This document shows, in pieces, positions 1-8,398 of a stretch of 64,000 nucleotides of DNA (its first letter is position 1; every line of letters begins with the position of its first letter). The notes under the pieces were generated by a model. It worked only from the letters and a program-made list of their open reading frames with translations, was not told the origin of the DNA and made no database searches. Position numbers and translations under genes: made by a program. Source of the DNA: Rhodospirillaceae bacterium (lineage in GTDB: Bacteria > Pseudomonadota > Alphaproteobacteria > Bin65); the NCBI GenBank assembly GCA_028819475.1, contig JAPPLJ010000008.1:88793-152792 (forward strand). Direction: 5' to 3'.

Positions 1-464
1 ACGTGATCGTCGGCGACAATGTCGAGATCGGCGCCGGCACCTGCATCGACCGCGGCACCCTCGGCCCGACCCGGATCGGCGACGGCACGAAAATCGACAA
101 CTTGGTCCAGATCGGCCACAACGTCACGGTCGGCGAGAATGTCATGATCGCCGGAAGCTCCGGAATAGCCGGCAGCGCCACCATCGGCGACCGTGTGGTC
201 ATCGGCGGCATGGTCGGCATCGCGGACCACAAGAAAGTCGGCGACGACGCTATCGTTGCCGGCAAGGCGGGGGTCGGCCGCGACGTTGAGCCTCGGTCGG
301 TCTACACCGGATATCCCGCCCGGCGGATCAAGGAGCAGCGGTCGCTGGAAATGGACCAGATGCGCGTCGGCCGCGCCCTGCGCAGACTTCGGGCCGTCAC
401 CGAGCGTGTCGACCGGCTGGAAGCGGCGGCCGACGGGAACGAAGAAGCGGAAGGCGGAGAATAG
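1..464 (+). CDS. lpxD: UDP-3-O-acylglucosamine N-acyltransferase LpxD, C-terminal part
   Basis: Left-handed beta-helix acyltransferase of lipid A synthesis. It transfers a 3-hydroxyacyl chain from acyl carrier protein to the 2-amino group of UDP-3-O-acylglucosamine in the cytoplasm. Only the last ~153 residues are in the window; the frame is open at the left edge, so the GTG at base 3 is not a real start. Visible are hexapeptide repeats ([40 protein letters not shown]). The [11 protein letters not shown] and GIAGSATIG stretches are typical of LpxD and separate it from LpxA. The tail after GYPARR is charged and coiled-coil-like. The next gene is convergent, so no fabZ or lpxA follows as in many genomes. 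Confidence 0.9.
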   Translation, partial: VIVGDNVEIGAGTCIDRGTLGPTRIGDGTKIDNLVQIGHNVTVGENVMIAGSSGIAGSATIGDRVVIGGMVGIADHKKVGDDAIVAGKAGVGRDVEPRSVYTGYPARRIKEQRSLEMDQMRVGRALRRLRAVTERVDRLEAAADGNEEAEGGE

Positions 465-467
465 GGC

Positions 468-851
468 TCAGCCGCCGCGGCGCCGGGCCAGTTCCTCGAG
501 CCGCCCCGCCAGATCGGTGAGCCCTGCCTGCTCGAAAGCCAGATCCCGCCCGGTGGACGGATCGGCGCCTTTCCGCGCCGTTGCCAGCGCGCCGGCGACT
601 TCCCGCGCCAGCCGGGCGACCGTCCGCGCCGTCGCGGCATCGACCGGATCGAAAGCCACCTCCTCGTCCATCATGGCTTCGGCGAAGCGCCCGAAGTCTG
701 CAGTGCGCAGGGTTTCCAGTTCTTCGTCCATGCGGCGCCAGTCCGCCGACCAGGCCGCCCACAGGACCCGGCGGGCGGCGTCCCGGTCCCGCGTTTCTTC
801 GAGGCGCACCATCACGCGAACGTACTGCCAGGTGTCGAAGACGATCCGCAC
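468..851 (-). CDS. Hypothetical protein, 127 aa, downstream of mgtE
   Basis: I do not recognise a family. The product is acidic and helical, rich in Ala, Arg, Glu and Leu, with no membrane segment or signal peptide. It starts with GTG 13 bases after the mgtE stop, so the two are probably co-transcribed; an in-frame ATG 13 codons later (base 812) is an alternative start. It ends 3 bases from the lpxD stop on the other strand. Codon use is GC-rich like its neighbours and the length is conserved-gene-like, but it could still be lineage-specific. Confidence 0.55.
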   Translation of the reverse strand: MRIVFDTWQYVRVMVRLEETRDRDAARRVLWAAWSADWRRMDEELETLRTADFGRFAEAMMDEEVAFDPVDAATARTVARLAREVAGALATARKGADPSTGRDLAFEQAGLTDLAGRLEELARRRGG

Positions 852-864
852 AGGCGATCGGCCC

Positions 865-2265
865 CTAAAGCAGAAATACGGTCGCCAGACCGAGGAATGT
901 CAGGAAGCCGATAACGTCGGTGACCGTAGTGAGTATGACGGGCGACGCGATTGCAGGGTCGACGCCCCGGCGGTCGAGCAGGAAGGGCACCATCGCGCCG
1001 GACAGGCCGGCAACCAGCAGGTTCAGCACCATGGCGACCGCGATGACCAGTCCAAGCCCCCGATCGGCGAACCAGAGGCCAGCGATCACGCCCATGATCG
1101 CGGCGAACAGGATGCCGTTCGCCAGGCCGACCGAGAGCTCCTTGAGGATGAAGCGGGACGCCTTGCCCGGGCCGAAATCGCGCATGGCGATGGCCCGGAC
1201 CGCCACCGTCAGGGTCTGGGTGCCGGCGATACCGCCCATCGAGGCGACAATCGGCATGAGCACGGCGAGGGCCACGACCTGTTCGATGGTCCGGGCGAAG
1301 ATCGCGATGACGATCGATGCGGCGATCGCCGTGACCAGGTTGATGCCGAGCCAGCTGAACCGGCGCCGGGTCGTCTGGATCATGTCCTGATAGAAGTCCG
1401 TCTCGCTGACGCCGGACAGTTTCAGCAGGTCTTCCTCGGCCTCCTCGTCGATCACGTCGACCACGTCGTCGACGGTGATCATGCCGACGAGGCGGTTATC
1501 GTCGTCGACCACCGGGGCCGATACCAGATCGCGGTCGCGAAACAGGATGGCCACGTCTTCCTGGTCCATCGTCGCCGGAATGATCGTGATGTCCCGGTCC
1601 ATCATCGCGGCGATGCGCACGGCCCGGCGGGTGCGCAGCAGCTTGTTGAGCGGCAGGCTCCCGACCAGCGCACGCGACCCGCTGTCGACCACGAATATGT
1701 CGTAGAAATCGTCCGGCAGATCGGCGCTTTCACGCATATGGTCGATCACTTCGCCGACCGTCCAGCTTTGCGCGACGGCGACCGAATCCCGCTGCATCAG
1801 CCGGCCGGCGCTGTCGTCGGGATAGGACAGGCTGTCCTCGATCAGCAGCCGGTCTTCGGGCTCGACTGCGGTGAGGATTTTCTGCCGGGTCGCGTGGTCC
1901 AGGTCTTCGAGGATTTCGACCGCGTCGTCCGTGCTCAGATCGCTGACGGCTGCCGCGACCTGCCTGGGCTCGAGGATGTCCAGAACCTCGTCGCGCACCG
2001 CGTCGTCGAGCTCGGGCAGGACTTCGGACGGCAACGTGCGGCGCGAAAAGTCGACGACCCGGAACCGGACGTCCGACGGCAGCCGCTCGAGCAGGTCGGC
2101 AATGTCGGAATGATGCAGGGGATGGATCAGGCGGCGCACCCGCTTCGCCTGTCCGGCCCGCGCCGCTTCCACAATGGCATGGACCACCGCCGGCTTCAGG
2201 CCATAGAGCGGCGCCGTGGCGTGTTTCTTCTTTTTCTTTTCCGGCTTGTCGATTGTGTCGGCCAT
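865..2265 (-). CDS. mgtE: Magnesium transporter MgtE
   Basis: Mg2+ channel/transporter of the inner membrane. The 466-residue protein has a Lys-rich N-terminus (KKKKKH), the N-terminal superhelical domain with LLERLP and VEILEDLD repeats, two CBS domains (about residues 190-310) that sense Mg2+, and about five membrane segments from residue 315 to the end. The segments carry typical MgtE sequence such as MPIVASMGGIAGTQ and the Asp-containing last segments. I start at the second in-frame Met (MADTIDK), preceded by a GGGGGG run 7-8 bases upstream; an upstream Met at 2292 is less likely. Its promoter region lies between it and tRNA-Leu and holds a direct repeat. Confidence 0.93.
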   Translation of the reverse strand: MADTIDKPEKKKKKHATAPLYGLKPAVVHAIVEAARAGQAKRVRRLIHPLHHSDIADLLERLPSDVRFRVVDFSRRTLPSEVLPELDDAVRDEVLDILEPRQVAAAVSDLSTDDAVEILEDLDHATRQKILTAVEPEDRLLIEDSLSYPDDSAGRLMQRDSVAVAQSWTVGEVIDHMRESADLPDDFYDIFVVDSGSRALVGSLPLNKLLRTRRAVRIAAMMDRDITIIPATMDQEDVAILFRDRDLVSAPVVDDDNRLVGMITVDDVVDVIDEEAEEDLLKLSGVSETDFYQDMIQTTRRRFSWLGINLVTAIAASIVIAIFARTIEQVVALAVLMPIVASMGGIAGTQTLTVAVRAIAMRDFGPGKASRFILKELSVGLANGILFAAIMGVIAGLWFADRGLGLVIAVAMVLNLLVAGLSGAMVPFLLDRRGVDPAIASPVILTTVTDVIGFLTFLGLATVFLL

Positions 2266-2311
2266 GTCCGGAACCCCCCGGCTCGGCGACAAATCAATCG
2301 CCGGCCACCCA

Positions 2312-2347
2312 TGTCACAAGGGGGCCCGCCAGTGTCTCAAGGGGGCC
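2312..2347. repeat. Two 15-bp direct repeats, 21-bp period
   Basis: TGTCACAAGGGGGCC at 2312-2326 and TGTCTCAAGGGGGCC at 2333-2347 differ at one base and lie exactly 21 bp apart, two helical turns. They sit between tRNA-Leu and mgtE, 47-82 bases upstream of the mgtE start. A protein-binding site for mgtE is possible, as is a chance duplication. Confidence 0.5.
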
Positions 2348-2370
2348 GGCTTGCCGACCCTCGGATGGTC

Positions 2371-2457
2371 TGGTGCGGTCGAGAAGACTCGAACTTCCAC
2401 GGGCTTTCGCCCACAGCGACCTCAACGCTGCGCGTCTACCAATTCCGCCACGACCGC
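2371..2457 (-). tRNA. tRNA-Leu(GAG)
   Basis: Class II tRNA with an encoded CCA (2371-2373). The acceptor stem GCGGTCG pairs with CGACCGC over 7 bp. The anticodon stem CAGCG/CGCTG encloses the loop TTGAGGT with anticodon GAG. A long variable arm (TGTGGGCGAAAGCCCGT) and the T-loop TTCGAGT are present. It reads CUC and CUU codons. It points toward mgtE. Confidence 0.95.
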
Positions 2458-2626
2458 ATGCGACGCCCCGTTCGACCGAAACTGTCTGATCGAAAGGCCG
2501 ACCGATGTAAAGCGCCGATATGGAAACCAGGGACCGGCGACCGAAGACAGCTTATATAGGCGGCAGCGCCGGCGGCCAAAGCGGCCAAATCGGCGCAAGA
2601 CGAGGCGCGGTGAGGGGAATGCGCAA

Positions 2627-3340
2627 GTGAATTCTCCCGGCGAAAGGACCGGGGCGGAAACGGCAGCTGCCGCGGAACCGGAATGGTCGACGGCGTCGGC
2701 GCCGCGCCCCTACGGACCGGCGCTCCGCGATATGGAGCGTCGGGTCGAGGCCATCCTCGCAGGCCGTACGGGCGAAACAATCTGGCTGCTCGAGCACGAG
2801 CCTGTGCTGACCGCCGGAACCAGCGCCGCGCCATCCGAACTGCGCAATCCCGGCGACTTGCCGGTTTTCAGGGTCGGGCGCGGTGGGCGCTACACCTGGC
2901 ATGGCCCCGGCCAGCGTATCGTCTATCCCATGCTGGACCTGAACCGCCGACGCCGGGATGTGCGCCAGCTCGTCTACGCGCTGGAGGCTTGGATCGCAGC
3001 GGCGCTCGGCGAGCTGGGCGTGGACGCCGTTGCCCGGAAAGGCCGGGTCGGCCTGTGGGTCGACCGGTCGGCCGACAAGGGACCCGGCTGCGAGGACAAG
3101 ATCGCCGCCCTCGGCATCCGGCTTCGCCGCTGGGTGAGCTATCACGGTATCTCGATCAACGTCGCGCCGGACCTGGCGGAATTCGGGCGTATCCTGCCGT
3201 GTGGCATAGACGATCCGCGCTATGGCGTAACCTCGCTGGCCGACCTCGGGACCGGAGCGTCGATGGCCGATCTAGATGCCGCGCTGACAACGACCTTCAG
3301 CCAAACGGTCGGCCGTCTTCTCCCGCGCGCGCCGCACTGA
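2627..3340 (+). CDS. lipB: Octanoyltransferase LipB
   Basis: Transfers octanoate from acyl carrier protein to the lipoyl domains of 2-oxoacid dehydrogenases and the glycine cleavage H protein, the first step of lipoate assembly. The 237-residue product shows the family core: GGRYTWHGPGQ (~residue 84), the acyl-binding Lys in EDKIAALGIR (~158), and the Cys in ILPCGID (~190) of the Cys/Lys dyad. The start is GTG, supported by GAGGGGA eight bases upstream; the open frame extends further left but runs over the tRNA gene. The 3' end overlaps the convergent MaoC-like gene by 44 bases. Confidence 0.92.
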   Translation: MNSPGERTGAETAAAAEPEWSTASAPRPYGPALRDMERRVEAILAGRTGETIWLLEHEPVLTAGTSAAPSELRNPGDLPVFRVGRGGRYTWHGPGQRIVYPMLDLNRRRRDVRQLVYALEAWIAAALGELGVDAVARKGRVGLWVDRSADKGPGCEDKIAALGIRLRRWVSYHGISINVAPDLAEFGRILPCGIDDPRYGVTSLADLGTGASMADLDAALTTTFSQTVGRLLPRAPH

Positions 3341-3812
3341 CGAACAGCACCAGCCAGACCGCGCTCAGCGCTGTCTTTCCGGTTTTTTCCGTGACGATCG
3401 AACAGCGCAGCTTGTACTGCCACTTGCCCTCGCTGCGCGGTTTGATCTCCATCAGGGTCAAACGCAGCTTGATGCGGTCGCCGACGGTCACCGGCGCGAG
3501 GAATCTTATCCGTTCGAAGCCGAGATTGATGCCGTAGTCGACGCCATCGGGCTGCAGGTCGCCGCTTCTGGAGAGAAAACTCAGCAGGGAAAGGGTGAGA
3601 AACCCGTGGGCGATCGTGCTGCCGAACGGGCCGTTGGCGGCAGCCCACGCCGGATCGACATGCAGCGGGTTTCGGTCTTCCGTCGCCTCGCTGAACAGGT
3701 CGATCCGCGTCTGGTCGATCGACAACCAATCGCTCTCACCGATCGGCTTGCCGACATATCCCCCCATGCTGTCGACATGAAAGGGGATTCCTTCGATCAA
3801 CAATCGGCCCAT
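3297..3812 (-). CDS. MaoC-family (R)-specific enoyl-CoA hydratase-like protein
   Basis: Single hot-dog-fold MaoC/NodN-type hydratase. Such enzymes hydrate 2-enoyl-CoA or related acyl-CoA esters. The hydratase 2 motif region is clear: DRNPLHVDPAWA (Asp and His catalytic) followed by PFGSTIAHGFLTLSLLS. The length is 171 aa from ATG 3812. A second ATG at 3767 (MGGYVGKPIG) gives 156 aa, nearer the usual NodN-like length, and neither start has a strong ribosome site. The substrate is not known. It lies next to acyP and pccA on the same strand. Confidence 0.82.
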   Translation of the reverse strand: MGRLLIEGIPFHVDSMGGYVGKPIGESDWLSIDQTRIDLFSEATEDRNPLHVDPAWAAANGPFGSTIAHGFLTLSLLSFLSRSGDLQPDGVDYGINLGFERIRFLAPVTVGDRIKLRLTLMEIKPRSEGKWQYKLRCSIVTEKTGKTALSAVWLVLFVSAARAGEDGRPFG

Positions 3813-3849
3813 GTGCGAACTCGTTTCCCATGCCGGCCACGTCCCCCGG

Positions 3850-4143
3850 TCACAAAGAGGAACGCAGCCGGAAGCCGGGCGATCCGTCATCGCTCGACGG
3901 CGTGGCCCGGACGCTGCCGACAACAGCGGCCGGCGGACCAGACCGGCAATGGCCGGCCACCTCCTGCACGAGGCTATTCGGACCGATCAACAACGCTTCG
4001 ACAGATCCGTCCGACCGGTTGCGGACCCAGCCTCTGAGCCCCGCGCCATCCGCCTGCTCAACCAGCCAGCCGCGGAACCAGACATTCTGGACTTTGCCGA
4101 AAATGCGCAGATGCACGGCTGTTTCCGGCATCCCTTTTCCCAT
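3850..4143 (-). CDS. acyP: Acylphosphatase
   Basis: Small enzyme that hydrolyses carboxyl-phosphate bonds of acylphosphates such as 1,3-bisphosphoglycerate. The 97-residue protein keeps the phosphate loop GKVQNVWFRG with catalytic Arg24, and Asn42 in GWVRNRSDGSVEA. The usual Gly after VQ is Asn here, a mild departure from the consensus. Met5 could also be the start. The C-terminal third is less typical (SSDDGSPGFRLRSSL) but ends near the expected length. It follows pccA by 52 bases on the same strand. Confidence 0.85.
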   Translation of the reverse strand: MGKGMPETAVHLRIFGKVQNVWFRGWLVEQADGAGLRGWVRNRSDGSVEALLIGPNSLVQEVAGHCRSGPPAAVVGSVRATPSSDDGSPGFRLRSSL

Positions 4144-4195
4144 CTGCCGGACCCGGATTGCAAGGGATAGACCAAAGCGGCCGGCCGGCGGCGTT

Positions 4196-6202
4196 TCAGG
4201 CGAACTCGACGATCTTCTGGTCCACCGTCAGCGAATCTCCTGGGTTGGCATGGATCGCCTTCACTTCGCCATCCTGTTCGGCGCGCAGGACATTTTCCAT
4301 CTTCATGGCTTCGACGACCGCCAGTTCTTCGCCGGCCTTCACGCGCTGTCCGCCTGTCACAGCCACTGAAACCAGCAGGCCCGGCATCGGCGAGAGCAGG
4401 AATTTCGACATATCCGGCGCTTCCTTGACCGGCATCGTGGCTGCCAGCCGCGCAATCCCCGGCCGCAGGACACGCGCCGTCACCACCACACCGCCGTGCC
4501 CGATCTGCCATCCGCTGCCTGAGGAGTCGATCTGCGCGGTCACCTGCGCGCCACCGACCTGCCCCGTGAACAACGGCTCGCCGGGGCGCCACCCGGTCAG
4601 CACCGGAACGATCATGCGGTCGTCCGCGCCATCGGCCGGCGGATGTCCGATCGTCACTTCGACATCGCCGGGTTCACCCTCGATGAAAGTGTCGACATAG
4701 TCCGCACCGAGCTGGACGACCCAATGGGCCGACGCTGCCGATGCCGGTTCATCGAGACCGATCGACCTTTCGCGTTTGCGCACGATCTGCGCCAATGCAG
4801 CGGCGATGGCGGCGAGAGTTTCGGTTTCCGTCGATCCCGGCGTCACGCCCTTGAACCCGTCGGGAAATTCCTCGTCAATGAAGCCGGTCGTCAGGTTGCC
4901 GGCGACGAAACGCGGATGCTGCATGACGGCCGACAGGAACTGCATGTTGTGGTTCACGCCGCGGACATAGTAGCCGTCGAGCGCCTGGCGCATTTCGGCA
5001 ATCGCCTCGTCCCGGGTCGTGCCGTAACTGACCAGCTTGGCGATCATCGGGTCGTAATACATCGAGATTTCAGACCCCTCGCCGACTCCGGTGTCGACGC
5101 GGACGGTTTCGCTTTGTTCGGGCGCGATGTAGCGCACCAGCCGGCCGATTGACGGCAGAAATCCGCGCAGAGGATCTTCGGCGTAGACCCGGCTTTCCAT
5201 CGCCCATCCGCTCAGCGTCACCTCGTCCTGACCGAAGGACAGTTTCTCGCCGGCAGCGACACGGATCATCTGCTCCACCAGATCGAGGCCGGTGATGAAT
5301 TCGGTTATCGGATGCTCGACCTGGAGGCGTGTATTCATCTCCAGGAAATAGAAATTTCGCTTCGTGTCGACGATGAACTCGACGGTCCCGGCCGAGCAAT
5401 AACCGACATTCTTCGCCAGGGCGACCGCCTGTTCGCCCATCGCGCGCCGCGTCGCTTCGTCGATGAACGGTGACGGCGCTTCCTCGATCACCTTCTGGTG
5501 GCGGCGCTGGATCGAGCATTCGCGTTCGTTCAGATACACGACGTTGCCGTGGGTATCGGCGAGCACCTGGATTTCGATATGGCGGGGGTCTTCGATAAAT
5601 TTCTCTATGAAGACCCGGTCGTCGGCGAAAGAGCTGCGGGCCTCGCTGGTCGCCAGTCGGAAGCCCTCGGCCAGTTCCGACGCTGCGCGGGCGATGCGCA
5701 TGCCCTTGCCGCCACCACCGGCCGACGCCTTGATCATGACGGGAAAGCCGATGTCTTCGGCAATCTTCAGTGCCTCGGCATAGTCCCGGATGACGCCTAC
5801 ATGGCCCGGAATCGTGTTGACGCCCGCCTTCATCGCAATGCGCTTGGATTCGATCTTGTCGCCCATGGCGGCGATGGCGGCAGGCGGCGGGCCGATGAAT
5901 GCAATACCGGCCAAGGCCAACGCTTCGGCAAAGCCGGTGTTCTCCGAAAGAAAGCCGTAGCCGGGATGGACCGCATCCGCCCCGGTTTCCTTGCAGGCGG
6001 CAATTATCCTGTCGGAAACCAGATAGGATTCTGCGGAAGGCGCCGGTCCGATGGCGACCGCCTCGTCGGCCCTGGCAACATGCAGGGCGTCGCGGTCTGC
6101 CTCAGAATAGACGGCGACGGTGGCGATCCCCAGCCGCTTTGCCGTCTTCATCACCCGGCAGGCGATCTCGCCGCGGTTGGCGACCAGAATTTTCTCGAAC
6201 AT
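4196..6202 (-). CDS. pccA: Biotin-dependent acyl-CoA carboxylase alpha subunit (probably propionyl-CoA carboxylase)
   Basis: Biotin carboxylase fused to the biotin carrier domain, 668 aa, cytoplasmic. It carboxylates biotin with ATP and bicarbonate and passes the carboxyl to the beta subunit. Seen: the biotin carboxylase start MFEKILVANRGEIACRV, the ATP-grasp Gly-rich loop KASAGGGGKGMRIA (~residue 160), EMNTRLQVEHPITE (~290), a PCC-type middle region, and C-terminal EAMKMEN with the biotinylated Lys at ~634. The start is the second in-frame Met, matching all relatives. Its partner pccB lies 2.2 kb away on the same strand. The substrate (propionyl versus another acyl-CoA) is inferred from overall architecture and partner sequence. 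Confidence 0.92.
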   Translation of the reverse strand: MFEKILVANRGEIACRVMKTAKRLGIATVAVYSEADRDALHVARADEAVAIGPAPSAESYLVSDRIIAACKETGADAVHPGYGFLSENTGFAEALALAGIAFIGPPPAAIAAMGDKIESKRIAMKAGVNTIPGHVGVIRDYAEALKIAEDIGFPVMIKASAGGGGKGMRIARAASELAEGFRLATSEARSSFADDRVFIEKFIEDPRHIEIQVLADTHGNVVYLNERECSIQRRHQKVIEEAPSPFIDEATRRAMGEQAVALAKNVGYCSAGTVEFIVDTKRNFYFLEMNTRLQVEHPITEFITGLDLVEQMIRVAAGEKLSFGQDEVTLSGWAMESRVYAEDPLRGFLPSIGRLVRYIAPEQSETVRVDTGVGEGSEISMYYDPMIAKLVSYGTTRDEAIAEMRQALDGYYVRGVNHNMQFLSAVMQHPRFVAGNLTTGFIDEEFPDGFKGVTPGSTETETLAAIAAALAQIVRKRERSIGLDEPASAASAHWVVQLGADYVDTFIEGEPGDVEVTIGHPPADGADDRMIVPVLTGWRPGEPLFTGQVGGAQVTAQIDSSGSGWQIGHGGVVVTARVLRPGIARLAATMPVKEAPDMSKFLLSPMPGLLVSVAVTGGQRVKAGEELAVVEAMKMENVLRAEQDGEVKAIHANPGDSLTVDQKIVEFA

Positions 6203-6333
6203 GGCGGGCTTCCGGGAACGAACGCTCTGCAATCTGTTTATCGCGGGGCGCCGATCAGGTACAGACCGAGCGTCGCCACGGCGGTGCAGAAAACCTATAT
6301 TGGCGGCGCACGGCCGGTTTAAAGTCAGCAGTC

Positions 6334-6690
6334 ATGTTCATCGATTCAGCCGATCCCGCTTCCATCGAGGGCTACCACGCCCATGTCTACTACACGGCGG
6401 AATCGAAGCCGGCCGCTGCGGTGCTGCGCGAAGCGGTCGAAGCGCGATTCGACATTGTCATGGGGCGATGGCGGGATTTCCCGGTCGGTCCGCATCCGCA
6501 GTGGAGCTACCAGATCGCTTTCAAGGTCGAACAACTCGGTGAACTCTTGCCTTTTCTGATTCTCAATCGTGGCGAACTCGATGTCTTTCTCCACCCGCTG
6601 ACCGGCGACGACCTGGCCAATCACAGGGACTATGCGGCGTGGCTCGGCAATCAGCACGAACTGAAGCTGTCCGCCCTGAGCAAATCCTGA
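6334..6690 (+). CDS. DOPA 4,5-dioxygenase family protein
   Basis: Small protein of 118 aa resembling the DOPA 4,5-dioxygenase/YcgM-like family (PF08883), non-heme iron ring-cleaving enzymes first known from fungal betalain synthesis. Motifs seen are GYHAHVYYT near the N-terminus, VGPHPQWSYQIAF and DVFLHPLTGDD, which supply the conserved His residues. It is transcribed away from pccA across a 131-base gap. The bacterial substrate is unknown; no other aromatic-pathway gene is adjacent. Confidence 0.8.
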   Translation: MFIDSADPASIEGYHAHVYYTAESKPAAAVLREAVEARFDIVMGRWRDFPVGPHPQWSYQIAFKVEQLGELLPFLILNRGELDVFLHPLTGDDLANHRDYAAWLGNQHELKLSALSKS

Positions 6691-6894
6691 ACCGGCGCCT
6701 GCCGAACGACGGAATCCCGCTGCCGCCTACGACGCGCAGGATACGTTTCGCTCCGGGTCGTTCCGGGCCGTCGGGTGCAGGACGGCTGCGTCGCAGACAA
6801 ATTTAGCTGATAATTGTAACGCTGCTTTCGTTATTGGCGGTGGTATTGCAATTACTTGGCGAACTCTTGTTTCGCGCTGGCAGGGACAATTCCG

Positions 6895-6930
6895 TTTTTT
6901 CTTTCAGTAATTTCCGTTACTGAAGAAAAA
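6895..6930 (+). other. AT-rich imperfect hairpin upstream of yceI
   Basis: The arms 6895-6910 and 6917-6930 (TTCAGTAA ... TTACTGAA, extended by T5C/GA5 with one bulged T) enclose a six-base loop. It sits in the AT-rich part of a 331-base gap and directly abuts the -35 box of the yceI promoter, so it could be an operator; as a terminator for the upstream gene it lacks a T tail. I see nothing else in 6691-6890. Confidence 0.55.
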
Positions 6931-6958
6931 TTGCTTGATGCCCTGTCCGCCGTATAAA
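6931..6958 (+). promoter_or_regulatory. Sigma70-like promoter of yceI
   Basis: TTGCTT (6931-6936) and TATAAA (6953-6958) are separated by 16 bases. Transcription would begin near 6965, giving a leader of about 57 bases before the yceI start. It is one of the better promoter matches in the window. Confidence 0.6.
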
Positions 6959-7021
6959 TGGAATTGCAACCTGCCTGCCTCTTTCCGGTTGACCGGACTC
7001 ATCCGAACGGAGACTCGAACC

Positions 7022-7594
7022 ATGAAAGCACGCACACTCGCAGCCATCCTTGCCGCCGCCATCGTGTTCTCGGCAACGGCGAGCCGGGCCGCTGAATACC
7101 GGATCGATCCGGCCCACAGCTTCGTCCAGTTCAGGATCAGCCATCTCGGCTTTTCCTGGATGGTCGGCGTCTTCGACAAGATTTCGGGCAGCTTCGCATT
7201 CGATCCAGCGGCCGGACCGGGCGGCCAGAAGATTTCGGTCGAGATCGACACGGCCAGCATCGATTCGGGCCATGCCGAACGCGACAAGCATCTGCGTTCG
7301 CCCGACTTCCTGAACGTGCGGAAGTTTTCCAGAGCGACCTTCGTCAGCACCGGCTATGAGGGCGATGCCAAAGGCGGCACGATGAAGGGGAACCTGACGC
7401 TGATGGGCGTCACCAAGCCGATCGCCATCGCGGTGAAGAAAACCGGCGAAGGCAACGATCCGTGGGGCGGCTACCGCACCGGATTCGAGGGCTCGGTCAC
7501 CCTGTCGCGCAAGGCTTTCGGCGCCGGCAGGAGCCTGGGCCCGGCGTCCGACACGGTGCATTTCTTCCTTTCGATCGAGGGAATTCGCAAGTAG
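7022..7594 (+). CDS. yceI: YceI family periplasmic protein
   Basis: Periplasmic lipocalin-like protein; family members bind polyisoprenoid lipids. The 190-aa product has a signal peptide (MKARTLAAIL..., cleavage likely after SRA at ~residue 23). The YceI domain follows: YRIDPAHSFVQFRISHLGFS, IDTASIDSGHAERDKHLRSPDFL, GNLTLMGVTKP and ends in VHFFLSIEGIRK. The start has GGAGA nine bases upstream; an earlier in-frame ATG at 6935 lies inside the promoter and is rejected. It is followed after 44 bases by a cytochrome b561, the same pairing as yceI-yceJ in E. coli. Confidence 0.93.
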   Translation: MKARTLAAILAAAIVFSATASRAAEYRIDPAHSFVQFRISHLGFSWMVGVFDKISGSFAFDPAAGPGGQKISVEIDTASIDSGHAERDKHLRSPDFLNVRKFSRATFVSTGYEGDAKGGTMKGNLTLMGVTKPIAIAVKKTGEGNDPWGGYRTGFEGSVTLSRKAFGAGRSLGPASDTVHFFLSIEGIRK

Positions 7595-7638
7595 GGATGG
7601 TTGGAATCCGGCGTTCCGCCACCCTTGGGGAACACGCC

Positions 7639-8205
7639 ATGTGGAAGAACGGCCGGAACCGCTACGGCCTGGTTTCGATTTCCTTTCACTGGGCCCTCGC
7701 CCTGACCTTCGTCGGGCTCGTCGGGCTCGGCGTTTGGATGGTCGGACTGAGTTACTACGATCCTTGGTACAACGATTCCCTCGCCCTTCATAAGGCGATC
7801 GGGATCGTCGCCCTGGCGCTCGCCCTTGCGAAATTCGGCTGGCGTCCGGCCGATCCGAAGCCTGCCCTGGCCGCGGATCTGAAGCGGCACGAGCGCATTG
7901 GCGCGACCGCCATGCACTGGCTCCTGAACGGGCTCATCATCCTTGTGCCGGCGACCGGCTACGTCATCTCGACGTCCGAGGGCGCCGGCATCGACATGTT
8001 CGGCCTGTTTGATGTTCCCGCATTGCTCGGAAAATCCGAGCAGCTGCGGGATCTTGCCATCGAGCTGCACTACTATCTGGCTTATGGCGGCGTCGCTCTG
8101 GCCGCCGTTCACGCCGGCGCGGCGCTCAAGCACCATTTCATCGACCGGGGCTCGACCTTGCGCCGGATGCTCAACCCGCGTGCTCCGTTCGGGCGGGGCA
8201 GCTGA
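7639..8205 (+). CDS. Cytochrome b561 (YceJ-like)
   Basis: Inner-membrane di-heme cytochrome b561 family protein (PF01292), 188 aa, four membrane helices. Likely heme-ligand His residues sit in SISFHWALAL, LALHKAIGIV, ATAMHWLLNG and IELHYYLAYGG/AAVHAG. Relatives pass electrons between quinol and other carriers. The start is ATG with GGGGA seven bases upstream. It is probably co-transcribed with yceI, which suggests a shared lipid- or quinone-linked role (inference). A 193-base convergent gap follows, with no clear terminator. Confidence 0.9.
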   Translation: MWKNGRNRYGLVSISFHWALALTFVGLVGLGVWMVGLSYYDPWYNDSLALHKAIGIVALALALAKFGWRPADPKPALAADLKRHERIGATAMHWLLNGLIILVPATGYVISTSEGAGIDMFGLFDVPALLGKSEQLRDLAIELHYYLAYGGVALAAVHAGAALKHHFIDRGSTLRRMLNPRAPFGRGS

Positions 8206-8398
8206 AACGGCGAAGCCGATGGCGCGGGACGGCTAATCTCGTTCGGCTCGGTGCATCGGACCGATCGATTCCGCGGCCGAACCCTCTAAATCGGCCACTT
8301 TGCATTTGATACGGACCCGCGGCGGATCGAATCGATATCGGCCAATCCCGGCATCGACAAAGCGTCCGGCAAGCTGCGGCGCTTCTCTTTCGGCCGCT

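Noticed and set aside
865..2370. M-box magnesium riboswitch before mgtE
   Set aside because: Only about 105 bases separate mgtE from the tRNA gene and no M-box stems are visible.
193..2559. 788-codon open frame on the plus strand opposite mgtE
   Set aside because: Antisense shadow of GC-rich mgtE and the tRNA; its translation is low-complexity Arg/Asp/His-rich without any domain.
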